Source of the DNA: Actinomycetota bacterium
GTDB lineage: Bacteria > Actinomycetota > UBA4738
DNA: 11,241 bases
Assembly (NCBI GenBank): GCA_005885015.1
Contig: VAYG01000020.1
Span: forward strand, 1 to 11,241
Direction: 5' to 3'
The notes below the pieces were generated by a model. That model had not been told where the DNA came from, did no database searches, and saw only the letters and a list, made by a program, of their open reading frames with translations. Shown in pieces: positions 1 to 6,519 of this stretch. A program made the translations under genes and the position numbers. How positions within the stretch are numbered: position 1 is the first letter of the stretch; each line of letters begins with the position of its first letter.

Positions 1-196
1 GCCATCGTTCGGGGGAACGGATGGCCGCCCCCCGCCGCAAGGCCTGGGCGAACGCCTCTGCCACCGCGTCGCTGGCCACCTCCCGGTCGCCCGCGAAGGC
101 GAACACCGCCCGCCACATGCGGTCTCGCTCGTCCCGGTACAGACACTCCAGCTCGCCATGCGGGCTCGTGTCCACTCGCACGTCCGGCCCTCTCAT
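1..196 (-). CDS. ECF-type RNA polymerase sigma factor, N-terminal part (runs off left edge)
   Basis: The frame read leftward from ATG at 196 gives a sigma-70 region 2 signature: LECLYRDERDRMWRAVFAF, then GDREVASDAVAEAFAQALRR and an RSPERW-like end. In ECF sigma factors this helix bundle binds core polymerase and recognises the -10 element. Only about 65 residues are inside the window; region 4 lies beyond the left edge. A TGA codon stands directly before ATG 196, which limits the start. GTG at 181 is an alternative because AGAGGG sits 6 nt ahead of it. The gene is transcribed leftward, away from the terminator at 278-304. No anti-sigma gene is visible on this side. The family call rests on memory of region 2 patterns; the promoter target cannot be told. 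Confidence 0.72.
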   Translation of the reverse strand, partial: MRGPDVRVDTSPHGELECLYRDERDRMWRAVFAFAGDREVASDAVAEAFAQALRRGAAIRSPERW

Positions 197-277
197 TCAC
201 ACAGGGGACCAGGGGCCCCGAATCCTTACGCCGCGGCGTGGGGAAAGGTTCGAGCCGGGGGAGGGTGGGGAGATGGA

Positions 278-304
278 ACGGGCGGCTCCACCGGAGCCGC
301 CCGT
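278..304 (-). terminator. Terminator-like hairpin behind the Asp-box protein gene
   Basis: A perfect 12-bp inverted repeat, ACGGGCGGCTCC and GGAGCCGCCCGT, flanks a 3-nt ACC loop. It starts 19 nt past the TAG stop at 323-325, where an intrinsic terminator for the leftward gene is expected. No T tract follows on either strand, as is common in GC-rich actinobacteria, so termination may be weak or assisted. Confidence 0.7.
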
Positions 305-322
305 CCCCTCGAGCTGTTGGCG

Positions 323-1936
323 CTACTGGATCTCGACGTTGGTGAAGATGTCCGTCTCGCCGATCCCCGTCTGGTCGAACGCGCTGTCCCGGCCGTCGGT
401 CCATACCGGGTACACCACGCTGTTGGACGCGGCGATCCCGCTGTAGTCCCCGATGAACGAGGCGCTCTTGAAGAACGCCTTGTCCGGGTCCCAGATCGCC
501 GTCCCCACCTCGATGTTGTTCCAGGTCAACCCGTCGTCGGTGGAGTTCGCCTGGAAGGCCACGATGTCGTGGTTGTTCGGGTCCTCCCGGCAGTCCAGCC
601 ATACGGCGTAGGAGTTGCCGTTCGGGCTGGTGGCGACCCAGGGGAAGAACTGGTCGTTCGGCGCGGCATCCCCGCCCGCCGTATGGCTGACCAGCTGGGG
701 CGCGGACCAGGTGAAGCCGCCGTCCGTGGATCGCTGGGCGACGATGTTCCCGCCGCTCGCCGCCATGTCGTTGTAGTTGGTGTACATGAACAGGAGCGTT
801 CCGGTCACCGGGCTGTAGGCCAGCGACTCGGTGTTCGGCGCGCGGAACTTCTTGTTCGGCAGAAGGTCCGCCTTGTTGGGGTTGTCCACGAAGTAGCCCG
901 GCTTGGTCACCCGAACGGGCTTGGGCAGGAAGCTGTTCCCCCCGTTGGTCGACTTCTGGAGGAAGTAGTTGTGGTCGATGCCCGTGTTGCACTCCTCCGT
1001 GACGTAGGAGATGTCCAGGACCCCGGTCTTCTCCACGACCGGCACCGAGTGCTGGTTGGCGGAGTGACCCCGGCCGTTCCCCCCCGGGTCGTCCGGGACG
1101 ACCGCGGTGTGCTGGAACACCGTCAGAGACGGATCGAATGCCGGCACGGAGTCCGTGTAGGCGAGCTGGATCGGGCAGTAGTCGCTGAACCCGCTGTCGA
1201 GAACGTGGAACTTCGTGTACGTCACGTAGATTCGCCCGTAACGTGGGCTGTTCGGGTAGTTGTCGACCGTCAGGTATTCCTTGTCGTTGAAGATCGAGGG
1301 GTCAACCACGCCGTGGGAGTAGTCGTAGTTCGTGGCGACGAGGGCCCGCTGCCGTCCCGGCGTCCACGTGGCCCCGTTGTCCAGCGACACGAAAAGGTGG
1401 ACCTCCGAGTAGGGGAGCGACCGGAAGAAGCACAGCTGGGTCAGGTAGAACGCCTTGTCACGGCGGCTGTAGGCGATCGCCGGGTCCCCGCCCGTGCAGA
1501 AGTCCCCGTTGCCCCGGAACTGCGGGGTGAGCCGGGTGGACGCCCAGCTGTTGCCCGAGTCCGAGGTCCGCATGATCACCACGCCGCCGCTCACATAGTC
1601 GTTGGCCGCGGCCACGGCGATGGAGGGATCCCACACGTTGTACGCCACCGCGGTCTCGTTCTGCGGCAGCGGCGGATAGGTGTCGTCATTCATCTGGACG
1701 TTCGGGCCGAACTGGCCCCGGGTGTGCTGCAGGGGCGCGCGCCCGTACTTCGCTCGGGCCGCCAGGGCCTCGTCGGAGATCATCGCCCGGGCACCGGCGG
1801 AGATGCCGCCCGGATAGTTCTTGATGTGCTTGATCCAGCGCGGGTCGGACGAGGCCGAGGCTGCGCCCGTGACGGAAAGGCCGAGCATGGCGCCGCACGC
1901 CGCGACGGCCGTGAGCACCTTCAGGACTCTGCCCAC
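323..1936 (-). CDS. Secreted Asp-box (BNR-repeat) beta-propeller protein, sialidase-like fold
   Basis: The protein is about 537 residues. It starts with a signal peptide: basic MGRVLKV, a hydrophobic stretch, then AASASS as the likely cleavage zone near residue 29. Five Asp-box motifs (SxDxGxxW type) are visible near residues 125, 184, 329, 403 and 465: SDSGNSW, SLDNGATW, STNGGNSF, STDGGFTW and STDDGLTW. Such motifs mark blades of a six-bladed propeller found in sialidases and other exported glycan-binding or glycosidase-like proteins. The FRIP motif and a clear Arg triad of true sialidases are not seen, so sialidase activity is not supported. TTG codons at 1945 and 1939 are open, but AAGGGGG at 1946-1952 lies 9 nt from GTG 1936, which favours that start. 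A monocistronic unit is likely, with a promoter at 1986-2014 and a terminator at 278-304. Confidence 0.8.
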   Translation of the reverse strand: MGRVLKVLTAVAACGAMLGLSVTGAASASSDPRWIKHIKNYPGGISAGARAMISDEALAARAKYGRAPLQHTRGQFGPNVQMNDDTYPPLPQNETAVAYNVWDPSIAVAAANDYVSGGVVIMRTSDSGNSWASTRLTPQFRGNGDFCTGGDPAIAYSRRDKAFYLTQLCFFRSLPYSEVHLFVSLDNGATWTPGRQRALVATNYDYSHGVVDPSIFNDKEYLTVDNYPNSPRYGRIYVTYTKFHVLDSGFSDYCPIQLAYTDSVPAFDPSLTVFQHTAVVPDDPGGNGRGHSANQHSVPVVEKTGVLDISYVTEECNTGIDHNYFLQKSTNGGNSFLPKPVRVTKPGYFVDNPNKADLLPNKKFRAPNTESLAYSPVTGTLLFMYTNYNDMAASGGNIVAQRSTDGGFTWSAPQLVSHTAGGDAAPNDQFFPWVATSPNGNSYAVWLDCREDPNNHDIVAFQANSTDDGLTWNNIEVGTAIWDPDKAFFKSASFIGDYSGIAASNSVVYPVWTDGRDSAFDQTGIGETDIFTNVEIQ

Positions 1937-1945
1937 CAAAATCAA

Positions 1946-1952
1946 CCCCCTT
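1946..1952 (-). promoter_or_regulatory. Shine-Dalgarno AAGGGGG deciding the start of the Asp-box protein
   Basis: On the minus strand AAGGGGG abuts TTG 1945, is 6 nt from TTG 1939 and 9 nt from GTG 1936. The last spacing is the usual one, so GTG 1936 is preferred. Confidence 0.55.
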
Positions 1953-1985
1953 CTCGAGAGAGGACGCCCCTGAACAGGCCGGCGA

Positions 1986-2014
1986 ACTCTAGGCGAGACC
2001 GTTCAAATGCGCAA
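1986..2014 (-). promoter_or_regulatory. Putative sigma-70-like promoter of the Asp-box protein gene
   Basis: Reading leftward, TTGCGC (2009-2014) and TAGAGT (1986-1991) are separated by exactly 17 nt. This would give a leader of roughly 45 nt before GTG 1936. Both boxes are only partial matches to TTGACA and TATAAT. Confidence 0.35.
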
Positions 2015-2044
2015 TCGCGGCCTGGCCTTGGGTCGGCCGGCTGG

Positions 2045-2908
2045 TCAGGGGCGGCGTCCCATGATCCAGGCCAGCACCGCCGTGTAGTCCCCGTGGCCCC
2101 ACCCGCCCTCGTCCGCCTCGGCCAGCCAGCTCCGGGCCGCCTCGCCGAGGCGCAGGTCCGTCCGGGCAGCCCCGGCCGCCTCCGAGATCAGGTCCGCGTC
2201 CTTCCGGGCGAGGGCCAGGGGGAACCGGGCCGGATAGTCTCCGGTCTCGATCGCCCGGCGCCGCCGCTCGGCCTGGGCCGACAGAGGCGTGGCCGCCAGG
2301 ATGTCGAAGGCTGCGTCGCGTGACAGGCCCTGACCCTCCGCCAGCGCCAGCGCCTCCCCGAGGGCGCCCAGGACGGCGAACAGCGTCGAGTTGGCCACGA
2401 GCTTGGCCGCGGCCCCGGCCCCGACCGGGCCCACATGGAGGGGCGTCCCGAGAACGGACAGGAGCGGCGTCCACCGGGCGACCAATGGATCCGGGCCACC
2501 CACGAAGATCCGAAGGGCTCCGGCCTCCGCCTCGGCCAGGCTGCCCAGCACGGGCGCATCCAGCAAGGCGGTGCCGGCAGGCAGCGCAGAGGCCAGCTCC
2601 GAGACGGCCCGCACCCCCACGGTGGACATCTCGATGACCGTGGTGGCCTCGCCGGACCCGGCCGCGACACCTGTCGTCCCCTTGGTGACGGCCCGGAGCG
2701 CGTCCGGGTCGGACACCACGGTCACCACGACCTCGGCGCGGCGCGCGGCATCCGCGGGACTCTCCGCGGCCACGGCACCCAGCCCGGTCAGGGCCGGCAT
2801 CTTCTCCGGCGTGCGATTCCAAACGACCAGCTCGTGCCCAGCATCGAGGAATCGGCGAGCCATGCGGCTGCCCATCCCACCCAGCCCGACGACCGCGACC
2901 ACGGTCAT
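2045..2908 (-). CDS. NAD(P)-binding beta-hydroxyacid dehydrogenase (HIBADH / glyoxylate-SSA reductase family)
   Basis: This is a cytosolic 287-residue oxidoreductase, full length for the family. The Rossmann fold opens with VVGLGGMGSRMA (GxGxxG at residues 8-13). WNRTP near residue 30 ends the second strand; an Arg there usually suits NADPH. The substrate loop DAPVLGS (117-123) replaces the more common DAPVSGG and resembles the glyoxylate/succinic-semialdehyde reductase branch. The catalytic Lys is K169 within GAGAAAKLVANS. Family enzymes reversibly oxidise 3-hydroxyisobutyrate, tartronate semialdehyde or related acids; the substrate here cannot be assigned. ATG 2908 is 51 nt downstream of the broken nitroreductase's TAA, so co-transcription with it is plausible. 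No obvious terminator follows before the next promoter. Confidence 0.87.
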   Translation of the reverse strand: MTVVAVVGLGGMGSRMARRFLDAGHELVVWNRTPEKMPALTGLGAVAAESPADAARRAEVVVTVVSDPDALRAVTKGTTGVAAGSGEATTVIEMSTVGVRAVSELASALPAGTALLDAPVLGSLAEAEAGALRIFVGGPDPLVARWTPLLSVLGTPLHVGPVGAGAAAKLVANSTLFAVLGALGEALALAEGQGLSRDAAFDILAATPLSAQAERRRRAIETGDYPARFPLALARKDADLISEAAGAARTDLRLGEAARSWLAEADEGGWGHGDYTAVLAWIMGRRP

Positions 2909-2959
2909 CCCGGAATCATCGCCCAGGACGTCCCGGGGCCGCTCGCTCCCGGTTCCCCG

Positions 2960-3419
2960 TTACCAGCGCCCCGGGTGGACGACCAGGTCCAAGGGCCGGC
3001 GAGCGGGCTCCCTGAGCGGGGCCAGCGGCCGGTCCGCGGGGTAGCCGAGGGCGATGAGAACGGCACAGCGACGGTCCGTCGGAAACCCGAGGATCTCCCT
3101 GGCCAGGTCCTGGTCGGCCACCGATGCGTGGCCGCTGCCGATCCCCACATCGGCGGCTGCCAGCATCATGCTCATGGTCGCCTGGCCCAGGTCGTACTCG
3201 ATGGATTCCCGGGTCCGGGGGTCGTCGGCGTCCGGGGCGATCACCGCGATGGTCGCCGCCGAGGTGGCCACGTGGGTCGCGGCGCGCCCGCTGCTCGTTC
3301 ATTGAGGAGGGGGAGCGCCGTCCCGCTTCGAGGATCCGGTCGAGGTCCTCCGGGGCGATCGGTCGGTCCGAGTACTGCCGGACGTTCCGACGGGCCCGGA
3401 TCGCGTCCCAGGTCTCCAC
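2960..3419 (-). pseudogene. Nitroreductase-family FMN oxidoreductase, internal deletion with frameshift
   Basis: From GTG 3419 (a TAG codon lies in frame 9 nt upstream) the frame reads METWDAIRARRNVRQYSDRP, then DRILEAGRRSPSSMNEQR. This is the classic nitroreductase N-terminus with FMN-contacting RRNVR and the SPSS(M)N loop. Near 3280-3298 the match jumps to another frame: THVATSAATIAVIAPDAD, then EYDLGQATMSMMLAAADVG and GIGSGHASV, ending HPGRW at TAA 2960-2962. Family members carry roughly 20-25 more residues (a WDFVxVTDR-like strand plus helix) between these blocks. The lesion is therefore a missing internal segment with loss of frame, not a simple indel. An intact protein would reduce nitro or enone substrates with NAD(P)H and FMN. 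The deletion may be genuine or a sequence artefact. Confidence 0.78.
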
Positions 3420-3454
3420 CCCGGCATGCTACTCCGCCTGCGGGTGAGCCTTCT

Positions 3455-3477
3455 GACCTAGGTCCAAGTTGGGTCCA
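3455..3477. promoter_or_regulatory. Palindrome and repeated GGTCCA half-site between divergent genes
   Basis: GACCTAGGTC (3455-3464) is a perfect 10-bp palindrome. GGTCCA occurs at 3461-3466 and again at 3472-3477, 11 bp apart, about one helical turn. It lies in the gap between the leftward nitroreductase remnant and the rightward small gene, where an operator could act. No cognate regulator is identifiable, and chance is possible at this length. Confidence 0.25.
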
Positions 3478-3528
3478 CCGCCCGAAGTGGGCGATGCAAC
3501 CCCCCGCCAAACTGGCCAACCGATCGAC

Positions 3529-3693
3529 ATGCCAAAGGCGAGGCGACCACTGCGAGGGGCCCAGGCGCCGTCGGGAAAGGCCCGGCGGGTCTATCCACGC
3601 GGGCGGACGTGCAAGCTCTGCGGTGCCCCCCTCAGCCGGTACAACCCCTCGGAGTTCTGCTACCGCCACCAGCCCAAACGCTATTCGGCGTAG
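3529..3693 (+). CDS. Small basic protein with CxxC…CxxH zinc-knuckle-like motif
   Basis: This is a 54-residue product from ATG 3529. An Arg/Lys-rich N-terminal half (MPKARRPLRG, KARRVYPRGR) is followed by CKLCGAPLSRYNPSEFCYRH and a basic KRYSA tail. Four ligands in the order CxxC-(x12)-CxxH would suit one Zn ion. Similar CxxCGxPLSxYNP modules occur in short actinobacterial proteins and at the ends of putative DNA-binding proteins, so nucleic-acid binding is an inference from charge and motif. The frame stays open upstream to 3469, but that part overlaps the putative operator area and lacks family-like sequence. No convincing Shine-Dalgarno precedes ATG 3529. The next small gene downstream has a related motif. 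Confidence 0.5.
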   Translation: MPKARRPLRGAQAPSGKARRVYPRGRTCKLCGAPLSRYNPSEFCYRHQPKRYSA

Positions 3694-3744
3694 CCGGTCG
3701 AAAATCCCTTCCATCCTGTAGCGAATCGCCGGGCTCGGGCGATG

Positions 3745-3776
3745 TATAGCCTGAGTGGACCCGATCGGAGGAGGGG
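3745..3776 (+). promoter_or_regulatory. Putative -10 (TATAGC) and strong Shine-Dalgarno for the 3781 gene
   Basis: TATAGC at 3745-3750 could be a -10 element; no clear -35 is seen. GGAGGAGGGG at 3767-3776 is a strong Shine-Dalgarno, 4 nt before GTG 3781, or about 8 nt measured from its first GGAGG. It selects GTG 3781 over the in-frame ATG at 3742. Confidence 0.4.
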
Positions 3777-3780
3777 ACGG

Positions 3781-3984
3781 GTGAGTGGATCGCTGATCAC
3801 GGACAGGGCGGAGGCGTGGCTGGTGCCCTGCGACGAAGCGGAGGACGCCACCACCTACCTGCCCCTGATCCCGGCCTCCACCACCTCCCCCGAACCGGCC
3901 GGTGACCGGATCGCCCGTGCGTGGTGCGGCGCCTACTCGGCCCGCGGGGCGAGCTGCGATTCCTGCGGGTCGCCGCTCAGCTGA
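3781..3984 (+). CDS. Small hypothetical protein with C-terminal CxxC
   Basis: The product is 67 residues from GTG 3781. I do not recognise the family. It begins VSGSLITDRAEAWLVPCDEA and is mildly acidic. After a Pro/Ser/Thr-rich linker it ends with WCGAYSARGASCDSCGSPLS, then TGA. Three cysteines (WC, SC, SC) plus an earlier VPC could bind a metal. The last block, CDSCGSPLS, echoes CKLCGAPLS in the neighbouring gene at 3529-3693. The protein stops abruptly just after this motif, where the neighbour continues with RYNP…CxxH, so a truncated zinc module is possible. It converges on the PQQ dehydrogenase gene with a gap of only 25 nt. Confidence 0.5.
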   Translation: MSGSLITDRAEAWLVPCDEAEDATTYLPLIPASTTSPEPAGDRIARAWCGAYSARGASCDSCGSPLS

Positions 3985-3993
3985 ACGAGAACC

Positions 3994-4014
3994 CCTGACG
4001 GGGGACCGGTCAGG
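3994..4014. terminator. Weak hairpin between convergent genes
   Basis: CCTGAC (3994-3999) and GTCAGG (4009-4014) can pair around a 9-nt loop, in the gap of the convergent pair 3781-3984 and 4010-5149 and overlapping the latter's stop. The stem is short with no T tract, so terminator function is doubtful. Confidence 0.2.
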
Positions 4015-5149
4015 TCGAGGTCAGGCGGTAGACGGCCCCGTCGATCGACACGATGAAGAGCCCGCCCAGGTTTCCCTCGGCGAAGGAGACGATGTCGCTG
4101 ACGGTCCCCGAGATCCCCATCTTGATCGGGCTATGGCCCGGGTACCGCCTCCAGATGTTCGCCGAGCAGAGGTCCGCGTAAAGGTAGTAGCCGTACAGGC
4201 TCTGGATCGAACCCCGGTACATGTAGCCACCGATCACCGCGCAGTTCCCGTTCGTGTGCGGATATTCCTGGAACGGCCACCGCAGACGGCTCTCGTCGAT
4301 GTTCTCGTCGTGATACAGGTGATTGCCCTCGTACTTCCGCCATCCGAAGTTCAGCCCTGGGGCCTCCCCGTGCTTGATGTAGTCGAGCTCCTCCCAGGAG
4401 TCCTGTCCGACGTCGCCGATCCGGAGGGAGCCGTTCAGACGGTCGAACGAGAACCGCCAGGGGTTCCGAAGTCCGTAGGCGTACAGCTCGGGGGTCGGGT
4501 TGGCTGCGCCCACGTCCATGCGCCACATCTTTCCGAGGGGCGACGAGAGGTTCTGCGCGTTGTCGTTCGGGTCGCCGGATCCGCCGCCGTCGCCGGTCGC
4601 GTAGTAGAGGATGGCTTGGCCGTTCTTCGCGGCGATGGGATCGATCTGCAACTGCCCCCCGTTGTGGTTGTTGTAGGTGGGGTGGCCGATCGAGTCCAGT
4701 ACGACCTCCGAGTTGGGATCGGCCCGGTTCGGGTCGCTGGCCATCCGGAGGAACCGGGAGATCACGATGGTCCCGGAGTTGTCGGTGTAGTAGACGTAGA
4801 AGCGCCGGTTGCTGTTGTACCCGGGGTCGAAGGCCATCGACAGCAGGCCTCGCTCGCCGTCGGTGGACACCCGCGAGGAGATGTCCAGGAACGGCGTGGA
4901 CAACAGCTTCCATCGGGGGGAGGCCACCGTGGCGATCCGGATGACCCCGCCCTTCTCCACGATGAAGTACCGCGAGGTCGATCCCGGCGGGGCGATCATG
5001 TAGATCGGGGAGCTGAGCCCGGAGACCTTCAGCTCGAGCTTGTAGGTGACGGCCGCCTCCGAGGAGCCTGTCTGAAGCGCCCCCATCGGCACGGCCAGGG
5101 CCATCGCCACGCAGAGCCGAGCTACCAGCCGGATCCCCCGGCGCGCCAC
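4010..5149 (-). CDS. Secreted PQQ-dependent sugar (glucose/sorbosone) dehydrogenase-like protein
   Basis: An exported six-bladed propeller of about 379 residues. A basic, hydrophobic signal peptide (VARRGIRLVARLCVAM… to SSEA, roughly residues 1-32) is followed by the GSDH domain. Family marks in order are GERGLLSMAFDPGY, NNHNGGQLQ (His near residue 162 equals the catalytic base of soluble glucose dehydrogenase), TGDGGGSGDPNDNAQN for Ca and PQQ contacts, AYGLRNPWRFSFDR, IGDVGQDSWEELD, LNFGWRKYEG, and AVIGGYMYRG. It would oxidise a sugar or alcohol outside the membrane and pass electrons to an acceptor; the substrate is unknown and no PQQ synthesis genes are in the window. ATG 5164 and TTG 5170 are open, but GGAGG at 5157-5161 with a 7-nt gap favours GTG 5149. 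The DUF3303-like gene ends 61 nt upstream. Confidence 0.85.
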   Translation of the reverse strand: MARRGIRLVARLCVAMALAVPMGALQTGSSEAAVTYKLELKVSGLSSPIYMIAPPGSTSRYFIVEKGGVIRIATVASPRWKLLSTPFLDISSRVSTDGERGLLSMAFDPGYNSNRRFYVYYTDNSGTIVISRFLRMASDPNRADPNSEVVLDSIGHPTYNNHNGGQLQIDPIAAKNGQAILYYATGDGGGSGDPNDNAQNLSSPLGKMWRMDVGAANPTPELYAYGLRNPWRFSFDRLNGSLRIGDVGQDSWEELDYIKHGEAPGLNFGWRKYEGNHLYHDENIDESRLRWPFQEYPHTNGNCAVIGGYMYRGSIQSLYGYYLYADLCSANIWRRYPGHSPIKMGISGTVSDIVSFAEGNLGGLFIVSIDGAVYRLTST

Positions 5150-5156
5150 CGGACCG

Positions 5157-5161
5157 CCTCC
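5157..5161 (-). promoter_or_regulatory. Shine-Dalgarno GGAGG deciding the start of the PQQ dehydrogenase
   Basis: GGAGG on the minus strand lies 7 nt before GTG 5149. It would be inside the coding sequence if ATG 5164 were used, and ATG 5164 has no comparable site. Confidence 0.5.
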
Positions 5162-5210
5162 CATGCTCAAGGGATCGGCCGGCGGGACACGCGACTGGAG
5201 GGGGCGGTTC

Positions 5211-5501
5211 TCAGCAGGCCGCCCGGGCCACCACCTGCTCGCAGGACGAGGCCGGGAGCACCTCGACGCTGCCCATCTGGGAGAACGGGGCCATGAACGC
5301 TTCGACCTTGCTCTGGTCGGCGGCGTCCACGATCAGGTAGAGGGCGTCCCCCCCGGTCACCACGGCCTCCCCGTGGATGTTGACGCCGAACTTCTCCCCG
5401 CCGGGCTTGGACACGTGCTGCGCCAGCATGGGCCCCACCTGAGGGTTCCCGGCCGGGCAGGTCTCGGCGGCGTGCTCGTGCCGGACGATGAACAGCGGCA
5501 T
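5211..5501 (-). CDS. Small DUF3303-like protein, probable ferredoxin-like alpha/beta dimer
   Basis: This is a 96-residue intact protein. It starts MPLFIVRHEHAAETCPAGNP, continues with HGEAVVTGGDALYLIVDA and FMAPFSQMGSVEVLPASSCE, and ends VVARAAC. The pattern of short strands (FIVRHEH, ALYLIVDA, VEVLPAS) with a helix after DQSKVEAF fits small ferredoxin-like dimeric barrels; I recall closely similar actinobacterial proteins of about 95 residues annotated DUF3303-like or uncharacterised. Conserved His and Cys (RHEHxxExCP, SSC, terminal C) suggest metal or redox chemistry, but no reaction is known. ATG 5501 has an excellent GGAAGGAG 7-8 nt upstream. It lies 78 nt after DUF2017 and 61 nt before the PQQ dehydrogenase, all leftward, so one transcript is possible. 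Confidence 0.72.
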   Translation of the reverse strand: MPLFIVRHEHAAETCPAGNPQVGPMLAQHVSKPGGEKFGVNIHGEAVVTGGDALYLIVDAADQSKVEAFMAPFSQMGSVEVLPASSCEQVVARAAC

Positions 5502-5579
5502 GTCGGTCTCCTTCCCTCCGGGACGCGGTGGCCGAGCCCGGCCAGCGTGCAGCGATTCAAGGGCCAGCTCGCCCGGTTG

Positions 5580-6095
5580 TCAACCGTCCCGTGATCGTGA
5601 CTCGGGCTCGGTGCCCGAAGGGTCGATTCCAAGGGCGAGCGCCTCGACCACCTGCTCCTCCAGCCATCCCAGGTAGAAGTACAGCGCGTACGCAGTGCCG
5701 TCGGGATCGTCCTTCGCGATCTCCCGGTCGTAGGTCTCCTCGGTGACGTCGAGCCTGGTCCCCAGCACCAGCCGGAGATCGTTGACGGCCGACAGCCAGG
5801 ATGCGAGCTGGTCCTCCGTCAGGCGGGTGGCGTCCAGCGTGGCCTCCATGACCTCCAGCGCCTCCAGGTGCGCGGTGAGGAGATCGTCGCGCACCAGCCG
5901 CCGGTACTCCTCGCTCCGTTCGGGGTCGTCGCGATAGGCGGGCGGGAAGAGCCGTCCAACGGCCGGGTCGTCGGTGGGCAGGACCTCGCGAAGCTGGGAT
6001 GGCAACGTCCGCAGCAGGTCCCGCTCCGCCTTGGGCAGGCGCAGCTCGAAGTCGCCTTTACGGGTGCGCTTGAGCCGCCGCTGAAAGCTCCTCAC
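5580..6095 (-). CDS. DUF2017 family protein
   Basis: This is a 171-residue cytosolic protein typical of the actinobacterial DUF2017 family in length and pattern. It has a basic start (RSFQRRLKRTRKGDFELRL), then AERDLLRTLPSQLREVL, PTDDPAVGRLFPPAYRDDPE, a helical middle (EEYRRLVRDDLL, HLEALEVMEATLD) and WLSAVNDLRLVLGTRLDVTEE, followed by ALYFYLGWLEEQVVEAL. Function is unknown. In many actinobacteria it lies directly beside clpS, as here (15 nt downstream of the clpS stop), which suggests a link to ClpAP/ClpCP proteolysis. GTG 6095 is used; no strong Shine-Dalgarno is seen, so translational coupling to clpS is likely. This gene looks intact although its upstream partner is broken. Confidence 0.85.
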   Translation of the reverse strand: MRSFQRRLKRTRKGDFELRLPKAERDLLRTLPSQLREVLPTDDPAVGRLFPPAYRDDPERSEEYRRLVRDDLLTAHLEALEVMEATLDATRLTEDQLASWLSAVNDLRLVLGTRLDVTEETYDREIAKDDPDGTAYALYFYLGWLEEQVVEALALGIDPSGTEPESRSRDG

Positions 6096-6110
6096 GCCGG
6101 CGTCGGGCGG

Positions 6111-6384
6111 TCAGGACGGGTGCTCCATGGTCGCCCAGAGCCCGTGGGCGTGGAGCCGGAACGTGTCGAACTCGGCCTTCTCCCGGTTGCCGCTGGAAAC
6201 GATGGCCTTCCCCCTCAAGTGGACGTCCATCATCAGCTTGTGGGCCTTCGCGAGTGACATAGGACATGAGGTTGATCGGGTCGTTCCAACAGATGACCAG
6301 CCAAGGACGGTCGGGGACCACCACGTCCTGTGCGGAGGGTCGATCGACCTCGACGGGTACGGTGGCTGTCGTCACGTCATCCAT
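6111..6384 (-). pseudogene. clpS: ClpS protease adaptor, internal deletion with frameshift
   Basis: From ATG 6384 the frame reads MDDVTTATVPVEVDRPS, then DRPWLVICWNDPINLMSYVT. This is the ClpS N-domain with its conserved WNDPxNxMxYV motif that contacts N-degron substrates. At about 6252-6258 the match moves to another frame: LAKAHKLMMDVHLRGKAIVS, then SGNREKAEFDTFRLHAHGLW and ATMEHPS, ending at TGA 6111. ClpS proteins carry about ten residues between these blocks (a YVFQxLFGYS-like helix), so roughly 32 nt seem to be missing. Both flanks are near-perfect family matches, which argues for a very recent event or a sequence error. Intact ClpS delivers N-end-rule substrates to ClpA/ClpC. No good Shine-Dalgarno precedes ATG 6384. 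Confidence 0.85.
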
Positions 6385-6489
6385 TGTGTCAGGGGGTGGA
6401 AGAGTGCGGGAGGGGTGAACGTCAGGTCTTCCGCCGCTCGCGCCGGTCCAGGATTGGTACGCGAGCCGGCGGGGCAATGCGGTGGGGGA

Positions 6490-6519
6490 TTGACAGGCTT
6501 GCCCCGCCTCCGATATATC
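6490..6519 (+). promoter_or_regulatory. Promoter of the padR locus (TTGACA / TATATC)
   Basis: A perfect -35 TTGACA at 6490-6495 is followed after 18 nt by TATATC at 6514-6519 as the -10 (ATATAT at 17 nt is the alternative). The -10 lies inside the first CGATATATC operator copy, so a bound repressor would block polymerase. Transcription would start near 6525 and read into GTG 6569. Confidence 0.65.

Noticed and set aside
158..2323. Very long open frame on the plus strand opposite the Asp-box protein and dehydrogenase
   Set aside because: It is composed of Val, Arg and Gly-rich low-information sequence, has no recognisable domain, and mirrors two strong leftward genes. Long antisense frames are expected at this GC content.
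3241..3714. Minus-strand frame that would join the nitroreductase region to the small zinc gene
   Set aside because: It reads neither nitroreductase frame correctly and is antisense to the CxxC gene.
3902..5296. Plus-strand open frame of about 460 codons opposite the PQQ dehydrogenase
   Set aside because: Same antisense effect: the protein is V/R/G/P-biased and overlaps a clear GSDH-family gene on the other strand.
6419..6475. Inverted CTCGCG / CGCGAG repeat in the clpS–padR gap
   Set aside because: The stem is only 6 bp with a 17-nt loop in GC-rich DNA, weaker than the nearby TTGACA and CGATATATC signals.
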